DNA of 64,000 nt from Ruminococcus bromii (GCF_002834235.1 NZ_NNBY01000034.1:1-64000); one strand, 5' to 3'; shown: positions 25,222 to 34,717, counted from the stretch's first letter. Notes: generated from the sequence alone by a model not told the origin. Numbers and translations: made by a program.

Positions 25222-26157
25222 ATGGCATTTGACAGACTTATCGAAAATATTGTAAAAATGCAGAATCCTACGGTTGCAGGTCTTGACCCTAAGCTTGACT
25301 ATGTTCCCGAATCAATCAAAACAAAATGCTTTGAAAAGTATGGCAAGACGCTTGAGGGTGCGGCTGCTGCACTTTTTGAATTCAACAAGGCGCTTATTGA
25401 CGCACTTTATGATATTGTTCCTGCCGTAAAGCCACAGGCTGCATATTATGAAATGTACGGCTGGCAGGGTGTTAAGGCTCTTTGCGACACAATCGCTTAT
25501 GCAAAGTCAAAGGGTATGTTCGTTATCACAGACGGCAAGCGTAACGATATCGGCACAACTATGGAGGCATATGCTACGGCACACCTCGGTCATACAGATG
25601 TTGCAGGCGAAAGTATTGACGCATTCGGTGCAGACGCACTCACGGTAAACGGCTACCTCGGAACAGACGGTATCAAGCCGCTTGCAAAAATTTGCGATTC
25701 GGACGACAAGAGCATTTTTGTTCTTGTAAAAACTTCAAACCCAAGCTCGGGCGAACTTCAGGATATGAAGCTTGAAACAAATGAGAGCGTTTATGAGCAT
25801 ATGGGCAAGATGTGCGAAGGCTGGGGCGAAGACCTTATGGGTAAGCACGGCTATTCGGCAGTAGGTGCAGTTGTGGGTGCAACATATCCCGAACAGCTCG
25901 GTGAAATGAGAGCAAAACTTCCGCACACATTCTTCCTTGTTCCCGGTTACGGTGCTCAGGGCGGCGGTGCCGATGATGTTAAAAACGCATTTGACGAAAA
26001 CGGTCTTGGTGCAATCATCAACTCAAGCCGTGGCATTATGTGTGCATGGAAAAAGCAGGGGCTTACAGAAGATGACTTTGCCGTTGCCGCTCGTAAAGAG
26101 GCTGAGCGTATGAGAGATGAAATCGTTGGTTGCATCGGCAAAATTAAGCTTGGCTGA
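25222..26157 (+). CDS. pyrF: Orotidine 5'-phosphate decarboxylase (type 2)
   Basis: 311 residues. Motifs: TVAGLDPKLDYVPESI (substrate Asp), AVKPQAAYYEMYG, VITDGKRNDIGTT (catalytic Lys and Asp in the type 2 DGKRNDIG form) and FFLVPGYGAQGG. It removes CO2 from OMP to give UMP, the last step of pyrimidine synthesis. The 311-residue type 2 form is typical of Clostridia and actinobacteria. ATG at 25222 is chosen because GAGGAG lies about 8 nt upstream; an in-frame ATG at 25174 has no ribosome site. It stands alone between the repeat at 24982 and serC, with a weak hairpin and T-run (26178-26196) after it. Confidence 0.95.
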   Translation: MAFDRLIENIVKMQNPTVAGLDPKLDYVPESIKTKCFEKYGKTLEGAAAALFEFNKALIDALYDIVPAVKPQAAYYEMYGWQGVKALCDTIAYAKSKGMFVITDGKRNDIGTTMEAYATAHLGHTDVAGESIDAFGADALTVNGYLGTDGIKPLAKICDSDDKSIFVLVKTSNPSSGELQDMKLETNESVYEHMGKMCEGWGEDLMGKHGYSAVGAVVGATYPEQLGEMRAKLPHTFFLVPGYGAQGGGADDVKNAFDENGLGAIINSSRGIMCAWKKQGLTEDDFAVAARKEAERMRDEIVGCIGKIKLG

Positions 26158-26218
26158 TTCATTTGCACAACAGAATCACGAAATTTTTCGTTTTTTATGC
26201 TTTAGTGCTATGAATTTA

Positions 26219-26247
26219 TTGACTTTAGCGTGCTAAAAGCGTATAAT
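26219..26247 (+). promoter_or_regulatory. Promoter of serC-serA
   Basis: TTGACT (26219-26224), 17-bp spacer, TATAAT (26242-26247). The leader of about 56 nt is too short for a T-box. Confidence 0.88.
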
Positions 26248-26309
26248 TTGAATGTATTTATTTTTACAACTATATTTTTAAATTTTCTTTAAAAAGGGAG
26301 ATATCAGAA

Positions 26310-27395
26310 ATGGCAAGAGTATATAATTTTTCGGCAGGTCCTTCAATGCTGCCTGAGTCTGTGCTTAAAAAAGCAGCGGCAGAAATGCTCGATTATGAGG
26401 GCAGTGGTCAGAGCGTTATGGAAATGTCACACCGCTCAAAAATTTACGGTACAATCATCGAGGGTGCCGAGGCTCTTTTGAGAGAGGTTATGAACATTCC
26501 TGACAACTACAAGGTTCTTTTCCTTCAGGGCGGTGCGTCAACACAGTTTGCGGCTATCCCTATGAACCTTATGACAAAGAGCGGTAAGGCTGATTATGTT
26601 ATTACAGGTCAGTGGGCTAAAAAGGCTCATGCAGAGGCTGCCCGTTACGGTCAGGCTAATGTTGTTGCTTCTTCGGCTGACAAGACCTTCACATACATTC
26701 CAAAGCTTGATCCTTCAACATTCACAAAGGATGCTGACTATTTCTACATTTGCATGAACAACACAATTTACGGTACTGTTTATCACGAGCTTCCCGACAC
26801 AGGTGATGTTCCGCTCGTTGCAGATATTTCTTCCTGTATTCTTTCAAGACCGATTGATGTTTCAAAGTTCGGCGTTCTCTATGCAGGCGCACAGAAGAAC
26901 ATGGCTCCGGCAGGTCTTACGGTTGTTATCGTTCGTGAGGATCTTATCGGCAACGCTATGGATATCACTCCTACAATGCTTAACTGGAAAACTCACGCTG
27001 ACAACGGTTCAATGTTCAACACACCGCCTTGCTACACAATCTACATTGCAAAGCTTGTTCTTGAGTGGATTAAGAACGAGGTTGGCGGTCTTGATAAGAT
27101 GTATGAAATCAACAAGAAGAAGGCTGACCTTCTCTACGGTTTCCTCGATTCTTCAGAGCTTTTCAAGGGTACTGTTGTTCCCGAGGATCGTTCGCTTATG
27201 AATGTTCCGTTCGTTACAGGTGACGCTGACCTTGACGCTAAATTCGTTAAAGAGGCTACTGAAAACGGCCTTGTTAATATCAAGGGTCATCGCACAGTCG
27301 GCGGTATGAGAGCTTCAATTTACAACGCTATGCCTTATGAGGGCGTTGAAAAACTCGTTGAGTTTATGAAGAAGTTCGAGGCTGAAAACAAGTAA
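26310..27395 (+). CDS. serC: Phosphoserine aminotransferase
   Basis: 361 residues, full length. It starts RVYNFSAGPSMLPESVLKKA, as SerC does, with LFLQGGASTQFAAIPMNL, and the PLP lysine in VLYAGAQKNMAPAGLTVVIV. The C-terminus (LVNIKGHRTVGGMRASIYNA) carries the substrate-binding Arg/His set. It makes phosphoserine from 3-phosphohydroxypyruvate and glutamate. AAAAGGGAGATATC precedes the ATG. serA lies 87 bp downstream, making a two-gene serine operon. serB is not in the window. Confidence 0.96.
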   Translation: MARVYNFSAGPSMLPESVLKKAAAEMLDYEGSGQSVMEMSHRSKIYGTIIEGAEALLREVMNIPDNYKVLFLQGGASTQFAAIPMNLMTKSGKADYVITGQWAKKAHAEAARYGQANVVASSADKTFTYIPKLDPSTFTKDADYFYICMNNTIYGTVYHELPDTGDVPLVADISSCILSRPIDVSKFGVLYAGAQKNMAPAGLTVVIVREDLIGNAMDITPTMLNWKTHADNGSMFNTPPCYTIYIAKLVLEWIKNEVGGLDKMYEINKKKADLLYGFLDSSELFKGTVVPEDRSLMNVPFVTGDADLDAKFVKEATENGLVNIKGHRTVGGMRASIYNAMPYEGVEKLVEFMKKFEAENK

Positions 27396-27482
27396 TTATT
27401 GAATATTATGATATAACGGGCGAACGCTGTTCGCCTGTTATTGTAAATTCTTAAAATAAAAAATTAAAAAGGATTGATTTTG

Positions 27483-28637
27483 ATGTATAACATTCTTACA
27501 TTAAACAAAATCGCCGCTATCGGCACAAGCCGTCTCGGTGATAACTATAAATACGGTGACGATGTTCAGAACCCTGACGCAGTTCTTGTAAGAAGTGCCG
27601 CAATGCACGATATGGAATTTGCCGATAACCTTCTTGCAATTGCAAGAGCAGGCGCAGGCACAAACAACATTCCGAAGGATAAGTGCAGCGAGCAGGGCAT
27701 TGTTGTTTTCAATACACCGGGTGCTAACGCAAACGCTGTTAAGGAGCTTGTTATCGCAGGACTTCTTATTTCAAACCGTAAGGTTATTGAGGGTTATGAA
27801 TGGGCAAAGACTCTCAAGGGCAACGGTGCAGCTGTCGGTAAGATGGTTGAAAAGGGCAAGAGTCAGTTTGTCGGTCCCGAAATCAAGGGCAAGACTCTCG
27901 GTGTTATCGGTCTTGGAGCAATCGGTATTCTTGTTGCAAATGCCGCTGTTGCTCTCGGTATGAATGTAATCGGCTTTGACCCGTTTATGTCTGTAGGCAA
28001 CGCTCTCAAGCTTGCTCCTACAGTTAAGCTCATGAAGAGCGCAGAAGATGTTATGGTAAATTGCGACTACCTCACAATCCATGTTCCGCTTACTGACGAC
28101 ACAAGAGATATGGTTGATGCCGATATGATTGCCAAGATGAAAGACGGTGTTCGTATTCTCAATTTCAGCCGTGACGGTCTTGTTAATTCAACAGCAGTTC
28201 TTGAGGCTGTTAAGAGCGGCAAGGTTGCTAAGTATGTTACAGACTTCGGAACAGACGATATCCTCGGTGAAGAGAATATTATTTGCCTCCCACACCTCGG
28301 TGCATCAACTCCCGAAAGTGAAGAAAATTGTGCTGTTATGGCTTGTGATCAGGTTAAGGAGTACCTCGAGAACGGTAACATCATCAACTCCGTAAACTAT
28401 CCTGCAATTTCACTTGCAAGAACAAATGCTGACGATACCCGTTTCTGCGTTGCTCACAAGAATGTTCCCGAGCTTCTCAAGAAGGTTCTCACACAGATCA
28501 GCGGCAATGTTGAAAATATGCTTTCAAAGAGCCGTGGCGACTATGCTTACACAATTATTGATGTAGCAGGCGCCGGTGCAGATGACCTTGCAAAAATCGC
28601 AGCAGTTGACGGCGTAATCAGAGTTCGTGCAATCTGA
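27483..28637 (+). CDS. serA: D-3-phosphoglycerate dehydrogenase, short ACT form
   Basis: About 384 residues. The 2-hydroxyacid dehydrogenase fold has LGVIGLGAIGILVANAA (NAD loop), FSRDGLVNSTAVLEAVKSG and the catalytic His in CLPHLGASTPESEENCA. A C-terminal segment of about 70 residues (ARTNADDTRFCVAHKNVPELL...VDGVIRVRAI) looks like a short ACT domain, which in other SerA proteins gives serine feedback. It oxidises 3-phosphoglycerate as the first step of serine synthesis, together with serC. ATG at 27483 is chosen because AAAAAGGA lies 9 nt upstream; an in-frame TTG at 27474 is too close to it. Confidence 0.95.
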   Translation: MYNILTLNKIAAIGTSRLGDNYKYGDDVQNPDAVLVRSAAMHDMEFADNLLAIARAGAGTNNIPKDKCSEQGIVVFNTPGANANAVKELVIAGLLISNRKVIEGYEWAKTLKGNGAAVGKMVEKGKSQFVGPEIKGKTLGVIGLGAIGILVANAAVALGMNVIGFDPFMSVGNALKLAPTVKLMKSAEDVMVNCDYLTIHVPLTDDTRDMVDADMIAKMKDGVRILNFSRDGLVNSTAVLEAVKSGKVAKYVTDFGTDDILGEENIICLPHLGASTPESEENCAVMACDQVKEYLENGNIINSVNYPAISLARTNADDTRFCVAHKNVPELLKKVLTQISGNVENMLSKSRGDYAYTIIDVAGAGADDLAKIAAVDGVIRVRAI

Positions 28638-28675
28638 TTTCGATTAAAATTTAATCGTTGAAAATTTAATCTATG

Positions 28676-28713
28676 AAAAAAGTCCGAACACGCAAAATGT
28701 TCGGACTTTTTGT
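28676..28713 (+). terminator. serC-serA terminator
   Basis: AAAAAGTCCGAACA (28677-28690) pairs perfectly with TGTTCGGACTTTTT (28698-28711), loop of 7, with T-run; probably works in both directions. Confidence 0.88.
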
Positions 28714-28731
28714 TTGTGTGAATCTAAATAT

Positions 28732-28857
28732 GTAGCGGCGTTCAGTGAACGCCAATCGAAACGATTGCAAAATCGGTTCGACCGTATTTCAAAATATTGG
28801 TGTATGGTTGATTTGGCTTTGCAGCCAAATCAAATGGCGATCACTGATCGCCGCTAC
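28732..28857. repeat. Palindromic MITE-like repeat family C, copy 2
   Basis: 126 bp, GTAGCGGCGTTCAGTGAACG at the left and CGATCACTGATCGCCGCTAC at the right. Same inner layout as the 24982 copy: an AATCGAAACGATTG/CGGTTCGACC part and an ATTTGGCTTTGCAGCCAAAT hairpin. It lies between convergent genes. Confidence 0.86.
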
Positions 28858-28870
28858 GTATCGCTATATA

Positions 28871-30205
28871 TTAAACTTTTACCAGATGGTATTTTTTTGC
28901 ATTGGCAATTATAAATGTTACGGAAATTGCAACGGCACACAATTCTGCAACGGGCAATGCCGACCATACGCCGTTTATGCCTATAAACATCGGCAAAATC
29001 AGCATTGCGGCACATTCGAAAACAAGCGTTCTTGCAACGGAAATCACGGCTGAAATCTTGCCGTTGTTGAGTGCGGTGAAAAGTCCCGATGCGAAAATAT
29101 TCATTCCGCACAACAGATAATTTATTGCAAAAATTCTGAATCCGCTGAGTGCAATCTGCTGAATTTTTTCGTCGCCTGCCGAGAAAATTCCGACAAGTGG
29201 TTCTGCAAAAAATTCAGATGCCGTAATCATTGCAACCGAAATTATCAGCGTGATTTTTATGCATAATTTGAACAGCTTTTGCAGTTTTTCGTGATTTTGT
29301 GCGCCGTAGTTAAAGCTGATGACGGGTGAAACTCCCGAAGTGAATCCAAACGAAACCGCAGTGAAAATAAAGTGAATGTACAAAATAGCACTTATAGCCG
29401 CAACGCCTTTTGCGCCTGCAAAGTGCATCATTTGAATGTTGAACAGCGCTGTTGTCACGGCTGTTGAAAGATTTGTCACAGCCTCTGACGAGCCGTTTGC
29501 CATTGCAAAGAGGATTTCACTGACCTTGAATTCAGGCTTGCCAAAGTGCAGAGTTTGCTTCTTGTTGAAAAAGAGCAAAAGCGGAATTGCACCCACAGCC
29601 ATTCCTATAATGGTGCCGAGTCCTGCACCGATTATTCCAAAATCCCACACTGCCATAAAAAGAATGTCAAGCACAATGTTTGTGCAACCCGACAGTATCG
29701 AGAAAACAAGCATGATATGTGGCTTGTCCGCTGTTACAAGGTACGATTGGTTGAGCATCTGCCAGCACATTACAAAGCCGTACGGAATCATAACGCTGCC
29801 GTAGTCAATGCAGTAGGGGAGAATTTTTTCGTTTGAACCGAACATCATGTACATAGGTTCGGCAAAAATTGTGAACAGCACAGCAATGATAACAGAAATG
29901 ACCGTTGCCGTGATTGCAACACCGGACATAAGTCGGTTTGCTTCCTCCTGTTTGCCTTCTCCCATTTTCTTTGCGATTATAGCATTTGAGCCTGTTGAAA
30001 ACATTAAGCCCACAGCCATAAATACGAGCGTGAACGGATATACAATATTGATTGCGGACAATGCGTCACTTCCGACACAGTTCGCAACAACGATTCCGTC
30101 AACAACCGTGTAAAGTGACATAAAAACCATCATAAGAACGGTTGGCAAAGTGAATTTCAGAATCGTTTTTGCTTTGATAGGTTTTGCATAAATTGATGTT
30201 GCCAT
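28871..30205 (-). CDS. MATE-family multidrug/Na+ antiporter
   Basis: 444 residues with twelve hydrophobic helices. The start (IYAKPIKAKTILKFTLPTVL) and repeated halves with MFSTGSNAIIAKKMGEGKQEEANRLMSG and SVSFGFTSGVSPVISFNYGA-type motifs match the MATE family (MepA/DinF branch). It would export cationic drugs or metabolites using Na+ or H+. The promoter TTGTAA-17-TACAAT (30282-30254, minus strand) lies just upstream. A second MATE gene is at 33374; the two share fold but differ clearly in sequence, so this is not a recent duplication. No adjacent regulator. Confidence 0.9.
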   Translation of the reverse strand: MATSIYAKPIKAKTILKFTLPTVLMMVFMSLYTVVDGIVVANCVGSDALSAINIVYPFTLVFMAVGLMFSTGSNAIIAKKMGEGKQEEANRLMSGVAITATVISVIIAVLFTIFAEPMYMMFGSNEKILPYCIDYGSVMIPYGFVMCWQMLNQSYLVTADKPHIMLVFSILSGCTNIVLDILFMAVWDFGIIGAGLGTIIGMAVGAIPLLLFFNKKQTLHFGKPEFKVSEILFAMANGSSEAVTNLSTAVTTALFNIQMMHFAGAKGVAAISAILYIHFIFTAVSFGFTSGVSPVISFNYGAQNHEKLQKLFKLCIKITLIISVAMITASEFFAEPLVGIFSAGDEKIQQIALSGFRIFAINYLLCGMNIFASGLFTALNNGKISAVISVARTLVFECAAMLILPMFIGINGVWSALPVAELCAVAISVTFIIANAKKYHLVKV

Positions 30206-30253
30206 AAAATTTCCTTACCCTCAAATTTATATTTTTCACAGACCATTCAAACG

Positions 30254-30316
30254 ATTGTATCATAACTTTGTCGCAATTACAACCGATTTGTCTTTTTTTG
30301 TAAAATATGCTATTAT
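30254..30316. promoter_or_regulatory. Divergent promoters: MATE (minus) and HAD phosphatase (plus)
   Basis: Minus strand: TTGTAA (30282-30277), 17-bp spacer, TACAAT (30259-30254). Plus strand: TTGTCT (30288-30293), 17-bp spacer, TATTAT (30311-30316). The two are back to back, so a single regulator could act on both. Confidence 0.65.
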
Positions 30317-30350
30317 ATACAGACTTAAAAGCGAAAAAAGGGGCGGTTTT

Positions 30351-30998
30351 ATGTTTAAGGGCGCAGTTTTTGATATGGACGGGCTTATGATTGACAGCGA
30401 AAGGCTTGTTTATTCAATCTGGCAGGAAATGCTTGATGAGGACGGCAAAGAGTTTAATCTCGACATTTTCAAAAAGACAATCGGACTTCGCAGTGAGGAT
30501 TCCTACGAATATTACAAGTCGGTTTACGGCGATGATTTTGACTATCCTGCTTACAAGGCGGAGTCGAGAATCCGCTATTTTAAGCGTATCGAAAAGAACG
30601 GTGTGCCTGTAAAAAAAGGCTTGTACGAAATTTTTGATTATTTAAAATCAGTCGGTTGTAAAATTTCGCTTGCAACTTCAACCTCGTCACAAACGGCTTT
30701 GAAGATTATGAAGAAAATCAATCTCTATGATAAATTTGACGCATTCGTGTGCGGTGATGATGTTAAAAACGGCAAACCCGATCCCGAGGTTTTTTTGATT
30801 GCCGCAAAGAAGCTCGGGCTTGAGCCGGTGGACTGCGTTGCGTTTGAGGACAGCATTAACGGCATAAAATCTGCACATGCCGCAGGTATGACCACGGTTA
30901 TGGTTCCCGATTTGTCAGAGCCGACAGACGAAATTAAACCGATGATAGATTTTTTGTGTACGGATTTAAGCGAAGCGATAGAACGAATTTCAAATTGA
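30351..30998 (+). CDS. HAD-family phosphatase (beta-phosphoglucomutase-like)
   Basis: 215 residues. Motif I is GAVFDMDGLMIDSE (nucleophile Asp8 and Asp10), motif II is ISLATSTSS, motif III is NGKPDPEVF, and motif IV is CVAFEDSINGIKSA. The alpha-helical cap between motif I and II fits subfamily I sugar-phosphate phosphatases or beta-phosphoglucomutases. The substrate is not predictable. ATG at 30351 has GGGGCGG upstream; an earlier in-frame ATG at 30255 lies inside the promoter region. It is transcribed alone and divergent from the MATE gene. Confidence 0.9.
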   Translation: MFKGAVFDMDGLMIDSERLVYSIWQEMLDEDGKEFNLDIFKKTIGLRSEDSYEYYKSVYGDDFDYPAYKAESRIRYFKRIEKNGVPVKKGLYEIFDYLKSVGCKISLATSTSSQTALKIMKKINLYDKFDAFVCGDDVKNGKPDPEVFLIAAKKLGLEPVDCVAFEDSINGIKSAHAAGMTTVMVPDLSEPTDEIKPMIDFLCTDLSEAIERISN

Positions 30999-31066
30999 AA
31001 ATGGAAAATTGAAAATTAATGTCGGGCAGACAGTTTGTAATGTAAAAAACATATTATGCCCGAGCG
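30994..31066 (+). repeat. Dispersed repeat family A, variant copy
   Basis: Begins at the HAD stop codon with the ATTGAAAATGGAAAATTGAA leader, then CGGGCA ... TGCCCG arms (31023-31042 region) enclosing GACAGTTTGTAATG. The downstream GGGCGGATATTATCCGCC (31094-31111) is a second small palindrome. The remaining gap to 31415 (about 300 bp) also has a DnaA-box-like stretch at 31256-31277. Confidence 0.7.
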
Positions 31067-31354
31067 TAGCATTGTAATTGTTCGCACAAATCTGTATGGG
31101 CGGATATTATCCGCCACAGGCGGTGGTCGCAAGGCTACCCCTGCGAGTTTATGGTTCTTGCATATTGTTGGTTCAATTATCCGAGAAAATTACAAATAAT
31201 TACAAATGGTTACAATTTACAAAAATACAATTGAGCAAGGTTAATTATTATACACATTTTCCACATAGTTTTCAACAATTGTTAAAAAAGAACGGCAATG
31301 CCTGTTGAGCGTTGCCACGGTTACTGCGGAAAAGGGTAAAATGAAAAATAATTA

Positions 31355-31384
31355 TTGAATTACAGCACGATAATATGTTATACT
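31355..31384 (+). promoter_or_regulatory. Promoter of the DUF885 lipoprotein gene
   Basis: TTGAAT (31355-31360), 18-bp spacer, TATACT (31379-31384), 32 bp before the ATG. Confidence 0.65.
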
Positions 31385-31415
31385 TTGGTAAACAACAATC
31401 TTTACGGAGGACAAA

Positions 31416-33209
31416 ATGAAGAAAATTATAAATAAAAAGTCACTCAAGGGTGCGCTTGCTGTTATGTTATGTGCCGTTATGGCGTTTTCTGTTTGTGCCT
31501 GTGACTTTGATTCTGACACAGAACCAACCAAAACGGATGCACAAATTCAGTTTGATAAATATTGTGACGATTTGTTTTCGGAAGAACTTGAGGATGACGC
31601 TCTTACTGCACATTTTGACATTTCAAATCCGTCGGACTACGGTCTGAAATATGACGAGGAGGACTATACCCTCGGTCATGTGTCCGATGAAGAAACAAAA
31701 GAATCCTTTGATGAACTGAAAGAGGCAAAAACGGATTTGGAGGAGTTTGACCGTTCGGGACTTACTTCTTCTCAAAAGCAGACATATGACACCCTTGAAA
31801 GCTACTTTGAAATTCAGCTTTCATATGAGGGTACAACAGAATTGCAGAGTATATTTGCACCGCAGTCGGGAATTGTTGCAAACCTCTTTACCACCCTTTC
31901 CGAGTTTACTTTCTATGAAAAGGATGATACCGACCTTTACCTTGCTGTTTTGAAGGACACAAAACGCTATATGGACGAGTGCATTGAGTTCACAAGGAAA
32001 CAGGCTGAGGACGGTTACTTTATGGCTGAAGATATCGCACAGCAGTCAATTGACGAGTGCGAAAAGCATATTAAGAATGACAAGTCCGTGCTTGTTGACG
32101 AGTTTGAGTCGAGAATAAAGTCACTCGGCCTTAGCGATTCCGAGAAAAAGACTGTTGTCGAAACCAACAAAAAGTATTTTGAAGAATACTACATTCCTGC
32201 TTTGAAATCAGCAAATTCAGCACTTGAAAGTCTCAAAAAATCAGGCAAAAACGAAGAAGGTCTTTGCGGTTACGGCAAAATCGGCAAAAAGTATTATTCG
32301 GCAATTGTCAAAGACAAAACAAGCAGCAGTATGACTCCCGAGGAGCTTAAGTCATACCTTACAAACAGCTTTACAAAGGTTGGAATGAGCATGAGCAATG
32401 TTTCACAGGATGACTTGAGCAAATTTCAGGACTACAAACCCGACTTTAAGGACGCCGATGAGGTGCTTGAATTTTTGATTGAGAATATCGAGGATGACTT
32501 TCCGACTCCCGTTACAACCTCTTACACGGCAGATTATATGAGCGATTCCGCAAAGAGCGACAATGTGGGAGCGTACTATGTTCAGGGACGAATTGACGAT
32601 ACAAGCGTTAATATCATCAAAATCAACCCCGACTTTGCAAATAAGGGTATGACTCAGATGTACACAACTCTTGCCCATGAAGGCTATCCCGGTCATCTTT
32701 ATCAGTTTACCGCATCAAATGCAAACAAGGATATCCCGAATGTACGCAAGATTTTAAGCTTTATCGGCGCTACCGAGGGCTGGGCGCAGTATGCATCAAA
32801 ATGTACGCTTGATTACCTTGATACAAGCGAGGGCATTAAGAAGCTTATCTACGCAAATGATATTCTCGGCTATATTCTCTATTCCATGGTCGATATCGGT
32901 GTGAACTACAACGGCTGGGATTATGAAAAAGTCAAGGAGTATATGTCAACGGCACTCGGTTCGGCTGACAGCGAGAGCGTTACAGCCGCAACAAAAGAGG
33001 CGTATGACCTTGCCCGTTCAAATCCGGGTTACTTTCTCCCCTATACCGTAGGCTACCTCAAGATGATTGATATGCGTGAAACAGCCGAAAGCGAGCTTGG
33101 CTCAAGCTTTGACGCAAAGGAGTATCACACATTCATTATGAATCTCGGAATCACAAGCATTGATGTCTACGAAAAAGCCCTTGATATGTGGCTTGAAAGC
33201 AAAAAGTAA
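31416..33209 (+). CDS. DUF885-family lipoprotein, putative metallopeptidase
   Basis: 597 residues. A lipoprotein signal peptide (LKGALAVMLCAVMAFSVCAC) is followed by a mostly helical DUF885 domain. The family hallmark HEGYPGH occurs in TTLAHEGYPGHLYQFTAS (about residues 423-440), with a downstream Glu in IGATEGWAQYASK that would complete a gluzincin-type zinc site. DUF885 proteins are related to M32/M2-like peptidases; peptidase activity here is inferred, not shown. The enzyme would sit on the outer face of the membrane. ACGGAGGACAAA precedes the ATG. A MATE gene follows with its own promoter. Confidence 0.87.
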   Translation: MKKIINKKSLKGALAVMLCAVMAFSVCACDFDSDTEPTKTDAQIQFDKYCDDLFSEELEDDALTAHFDISNPSDYGLKYDEEDYTLGHVSDEETKESFDELKEAKTDLEEFDRSGLTSSQKQTYDTLESYFEIQLSYEGTTELQSIFAPQSGIVANLFTTLSEFTFYEKDDTDLYLAVLKDTKRYMDECIEFTRKQAEDGYFMAEDIAQQSIDECEKHIKNDKSVLVDEFESRIKSLGLSDSEKKTVVETNKKYFEEYYIPALKSANSALESLKKSGKNEEGLCGYGKIGKKYYSAIVKDKTSSSMTPEELKSYLTNSFTKVGMSMSNVSQDDLSKFQDYKPDFKDADEVLEFLIENIEDDFPTPVTTSYTADYMSDSAKSDNVGAYYVQGRIDDTSVNIIKINPDFANKGMTQMYTTLAHEGYPGHLYQFTASNANKDIPNVRKILSFIGATEGWAQYASKCTLDYLDTSEGIKKLIYANDILGYILYSMVDIGVNYNGWDYEKVKEYMSTALGSADSESVTAATKEAYDLARSNPGYFLPYTVGYLKMIDMRETAESELGSSFDAKEYHTFIMNLGITSIDVYEKALDMWLESKK

Positions 33210-33225
33210 TTTTTTGGTGATAATC

Positions 33226-33350
33226 TTGAATATTTTTTACAGGTATGATATAATTAACTCATTGATATGATAAATATAAATTGGTATGGATTTTTCTAAG
33301 ATGTGATTCTTATTTTCGCCATACACTCATTATGGGTGTATGGCGATTTT
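33226..33350 (+). promoter_or_regulatory. Promoter and candidate attenuator in the MATE leader
   Basis: Promoter TTGAAT (33226-33231), 17-bp spacer, TATAAT (33249-33254). About 60 nt into the leader is a 10-bp terminator hairpin, CGCCATACAC (33317-33326) with GTGTATGGCG (33336-33345), followed by ATTTTTATTTT. An upstream GTATGG (33284-33289) can pair with CCATAC of the left arm and so block the terminator. The MATE start is 28 nt downstream of the hairpin. Confidence 0.6.
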
Positions 33351-33373
33351 TATTTTACACAAGGGGTGTTAAT

Positions 33374-34705
33374 ATGGGCGTTAAAACGGAAAATAAAATG
33401 GCTTATGAACCTGTCAACAAGCTTATAATTCAAATGTCGGCACCGCCGCTGATTTCAATGTTTTTTCAGTATTCATACAACCTTGTTGACAGTATGTTTG
33501 TTGCGGGGATAAATGAACAGGCACTTGCGGCAGTATCGCTTGCATTCCCGATTACAACGCTTATGAATGCGTTGTCCGTGTGGATAGGTGTGGGTGTTAA
33601 TGTTTTGATTGCAGGTTATTTGGGACAGAAAAATCAGCAAAAGGCAAATTCTGCAGCGGCTCTCGGAGTGGCAATTTCGGTAGTTGTCGGAGTGCTGATA
33701 AATTTCCTTTCGCTTTTCATAATAAATCCCTATTATTCGGCTTTTACGCAAAACAAAGAGATTTTTGAATACGGAATTGCGTATATGAGCGTCTGCGTTT
33801 TTATGCAGATACCAAATATGGTGCATATTGTAATTCAAAAAATACTTCAGGCAACAGGCAATATGATTGCTCCGATGTGGTTTCAAATTGCAGGTGTTGT
33901 ATTCAATTTTGTGTTTGACCCTTTGCTCATTTTCGGCATAGGTCCGTTTCCGAAAATGGGTGTGGTCGGAGCTGCAGTTGCCACGGTTTTAGGCTATGTT
34001 GTTTCAACAATCATTGCGTTGATACAGCTGTTTCTTACAAAACAAAAGGTTAAGCCGGTGTTTAAAAACTGCCTTGAACCGCAGATGATAAAGCTGATAT
34101 TTTCCTACGGATTGCCCTCGTTTGTTATGAATGCGTTGGGAGCATTCACCGTGAATTTTGCAAATATGTTTTTGGTGCGATATTCGGACACGGCGGTTGC
34201 ATTTTTCGGAGCATATTTCAAGGTTCAGCAGTTGATTTTTATGACGGTGAACGGACTGATTCAAGGCTGTTTGCCTATAATGCGGTTTAATTACAGAGCA
34301 AAAGAGTACGGTCGCCTTAAACAAGCAAATAAGAGCGGAACAATTATCGCGACTGTTATGATGATTGTCGGTATGCTCTTGGTGCTGATTTTCCCGAAAG
34401 AGATATTGTTTTTGTTTTCGGCATCGGAAGAAATGTGCGCTTTTGGAGTGCCGGCAATGAGAATTATGTCACTCGGATTTGTGTTCAGCGGCTTTTCCGC
34501 AATGATTGCAACCTATGAACAGGCAACAGACAGTATTATGCCCGGCGTTGTAGTTCAACTGTTGCGACAGGGCGTGCTGTTAGTCCCCGTAATTTGGCTT
34601 TTAAACAGCGCTGTTCAAATGACAGGAATATGGCTTGCGTTCCCAATTACAGAATTTGTCACATTTCTTGTTGCTGTTGTATTTGCAAAAATTAAAAATC
34701 ATTGA
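33374..34705 (+). CDS. MATE-family efflux transporter
   Basis: 443 residues with about twelve hydrophobic helices. The start NKLIIQMSAPPLISMFFQYSYNLVDSMFVAG and VNVLIAGYLGQKNQQKANSA are typical of the MATE family, and the second half repeats the pattern (SYGLPSFVMNALGAFTVNFA). ATG at 33374 is chosen because AAGGGG lies 8 nt upstream; the same frame is open upstream through the leader hairpin, so an earlier TTG at 33281 is rejected. The attenuator-like leader suggests ligand- or stress-controlled expression. A bidirectional terminator follows. Confidence 0.9.
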   Translation: MGVKTENKMAYEPVNKLIIQMSAPPLISMFFQYSYNLVDSMFVAGINEQALAAVSLAFPITTLMNALSVWIGVGVNVLIAGYLGQKNQQKANSAAALGVAISVVVGVLINFLSLFIINPYYSAFTQNKEIFEYGIAYMSVCVFMQIPNMVHIVIQKILQATGNMIAPMWFQIAGVVFNFVFDPLLIFGIGPFPKMGVVGAAVATVLGYVVSTIIALIQLFLTKQKVKPVFKNCLEPQMIKLIFSYGLPSFVMNALGAFTVNFANMFLVRYSDTAVAFFGAYFKVQQLIFMTVNGLIQGCLPIMRFNYRAKEYGRLKQANKSGTIIATVMMIVGMLLVLIFPKEILFLFSASEEMCAFGVPAMRIMSLGFVFSGFSAMIATYEQATDSIMPGVVVQLLRQGVLLVPVIWLLNSAVQMTGIWLAFPITEFVTFLVAVVFAKIKNH

Positions 34706-34717
34706 ATAAATAAAAAT

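Noticed and set aside
33281-33373. Longer MATE protein starting at TTG 33281
   Set aside because: The added residues would be translated from the terminator hairpin and have no ribosome site; ATG 33374 has AAGGGG.
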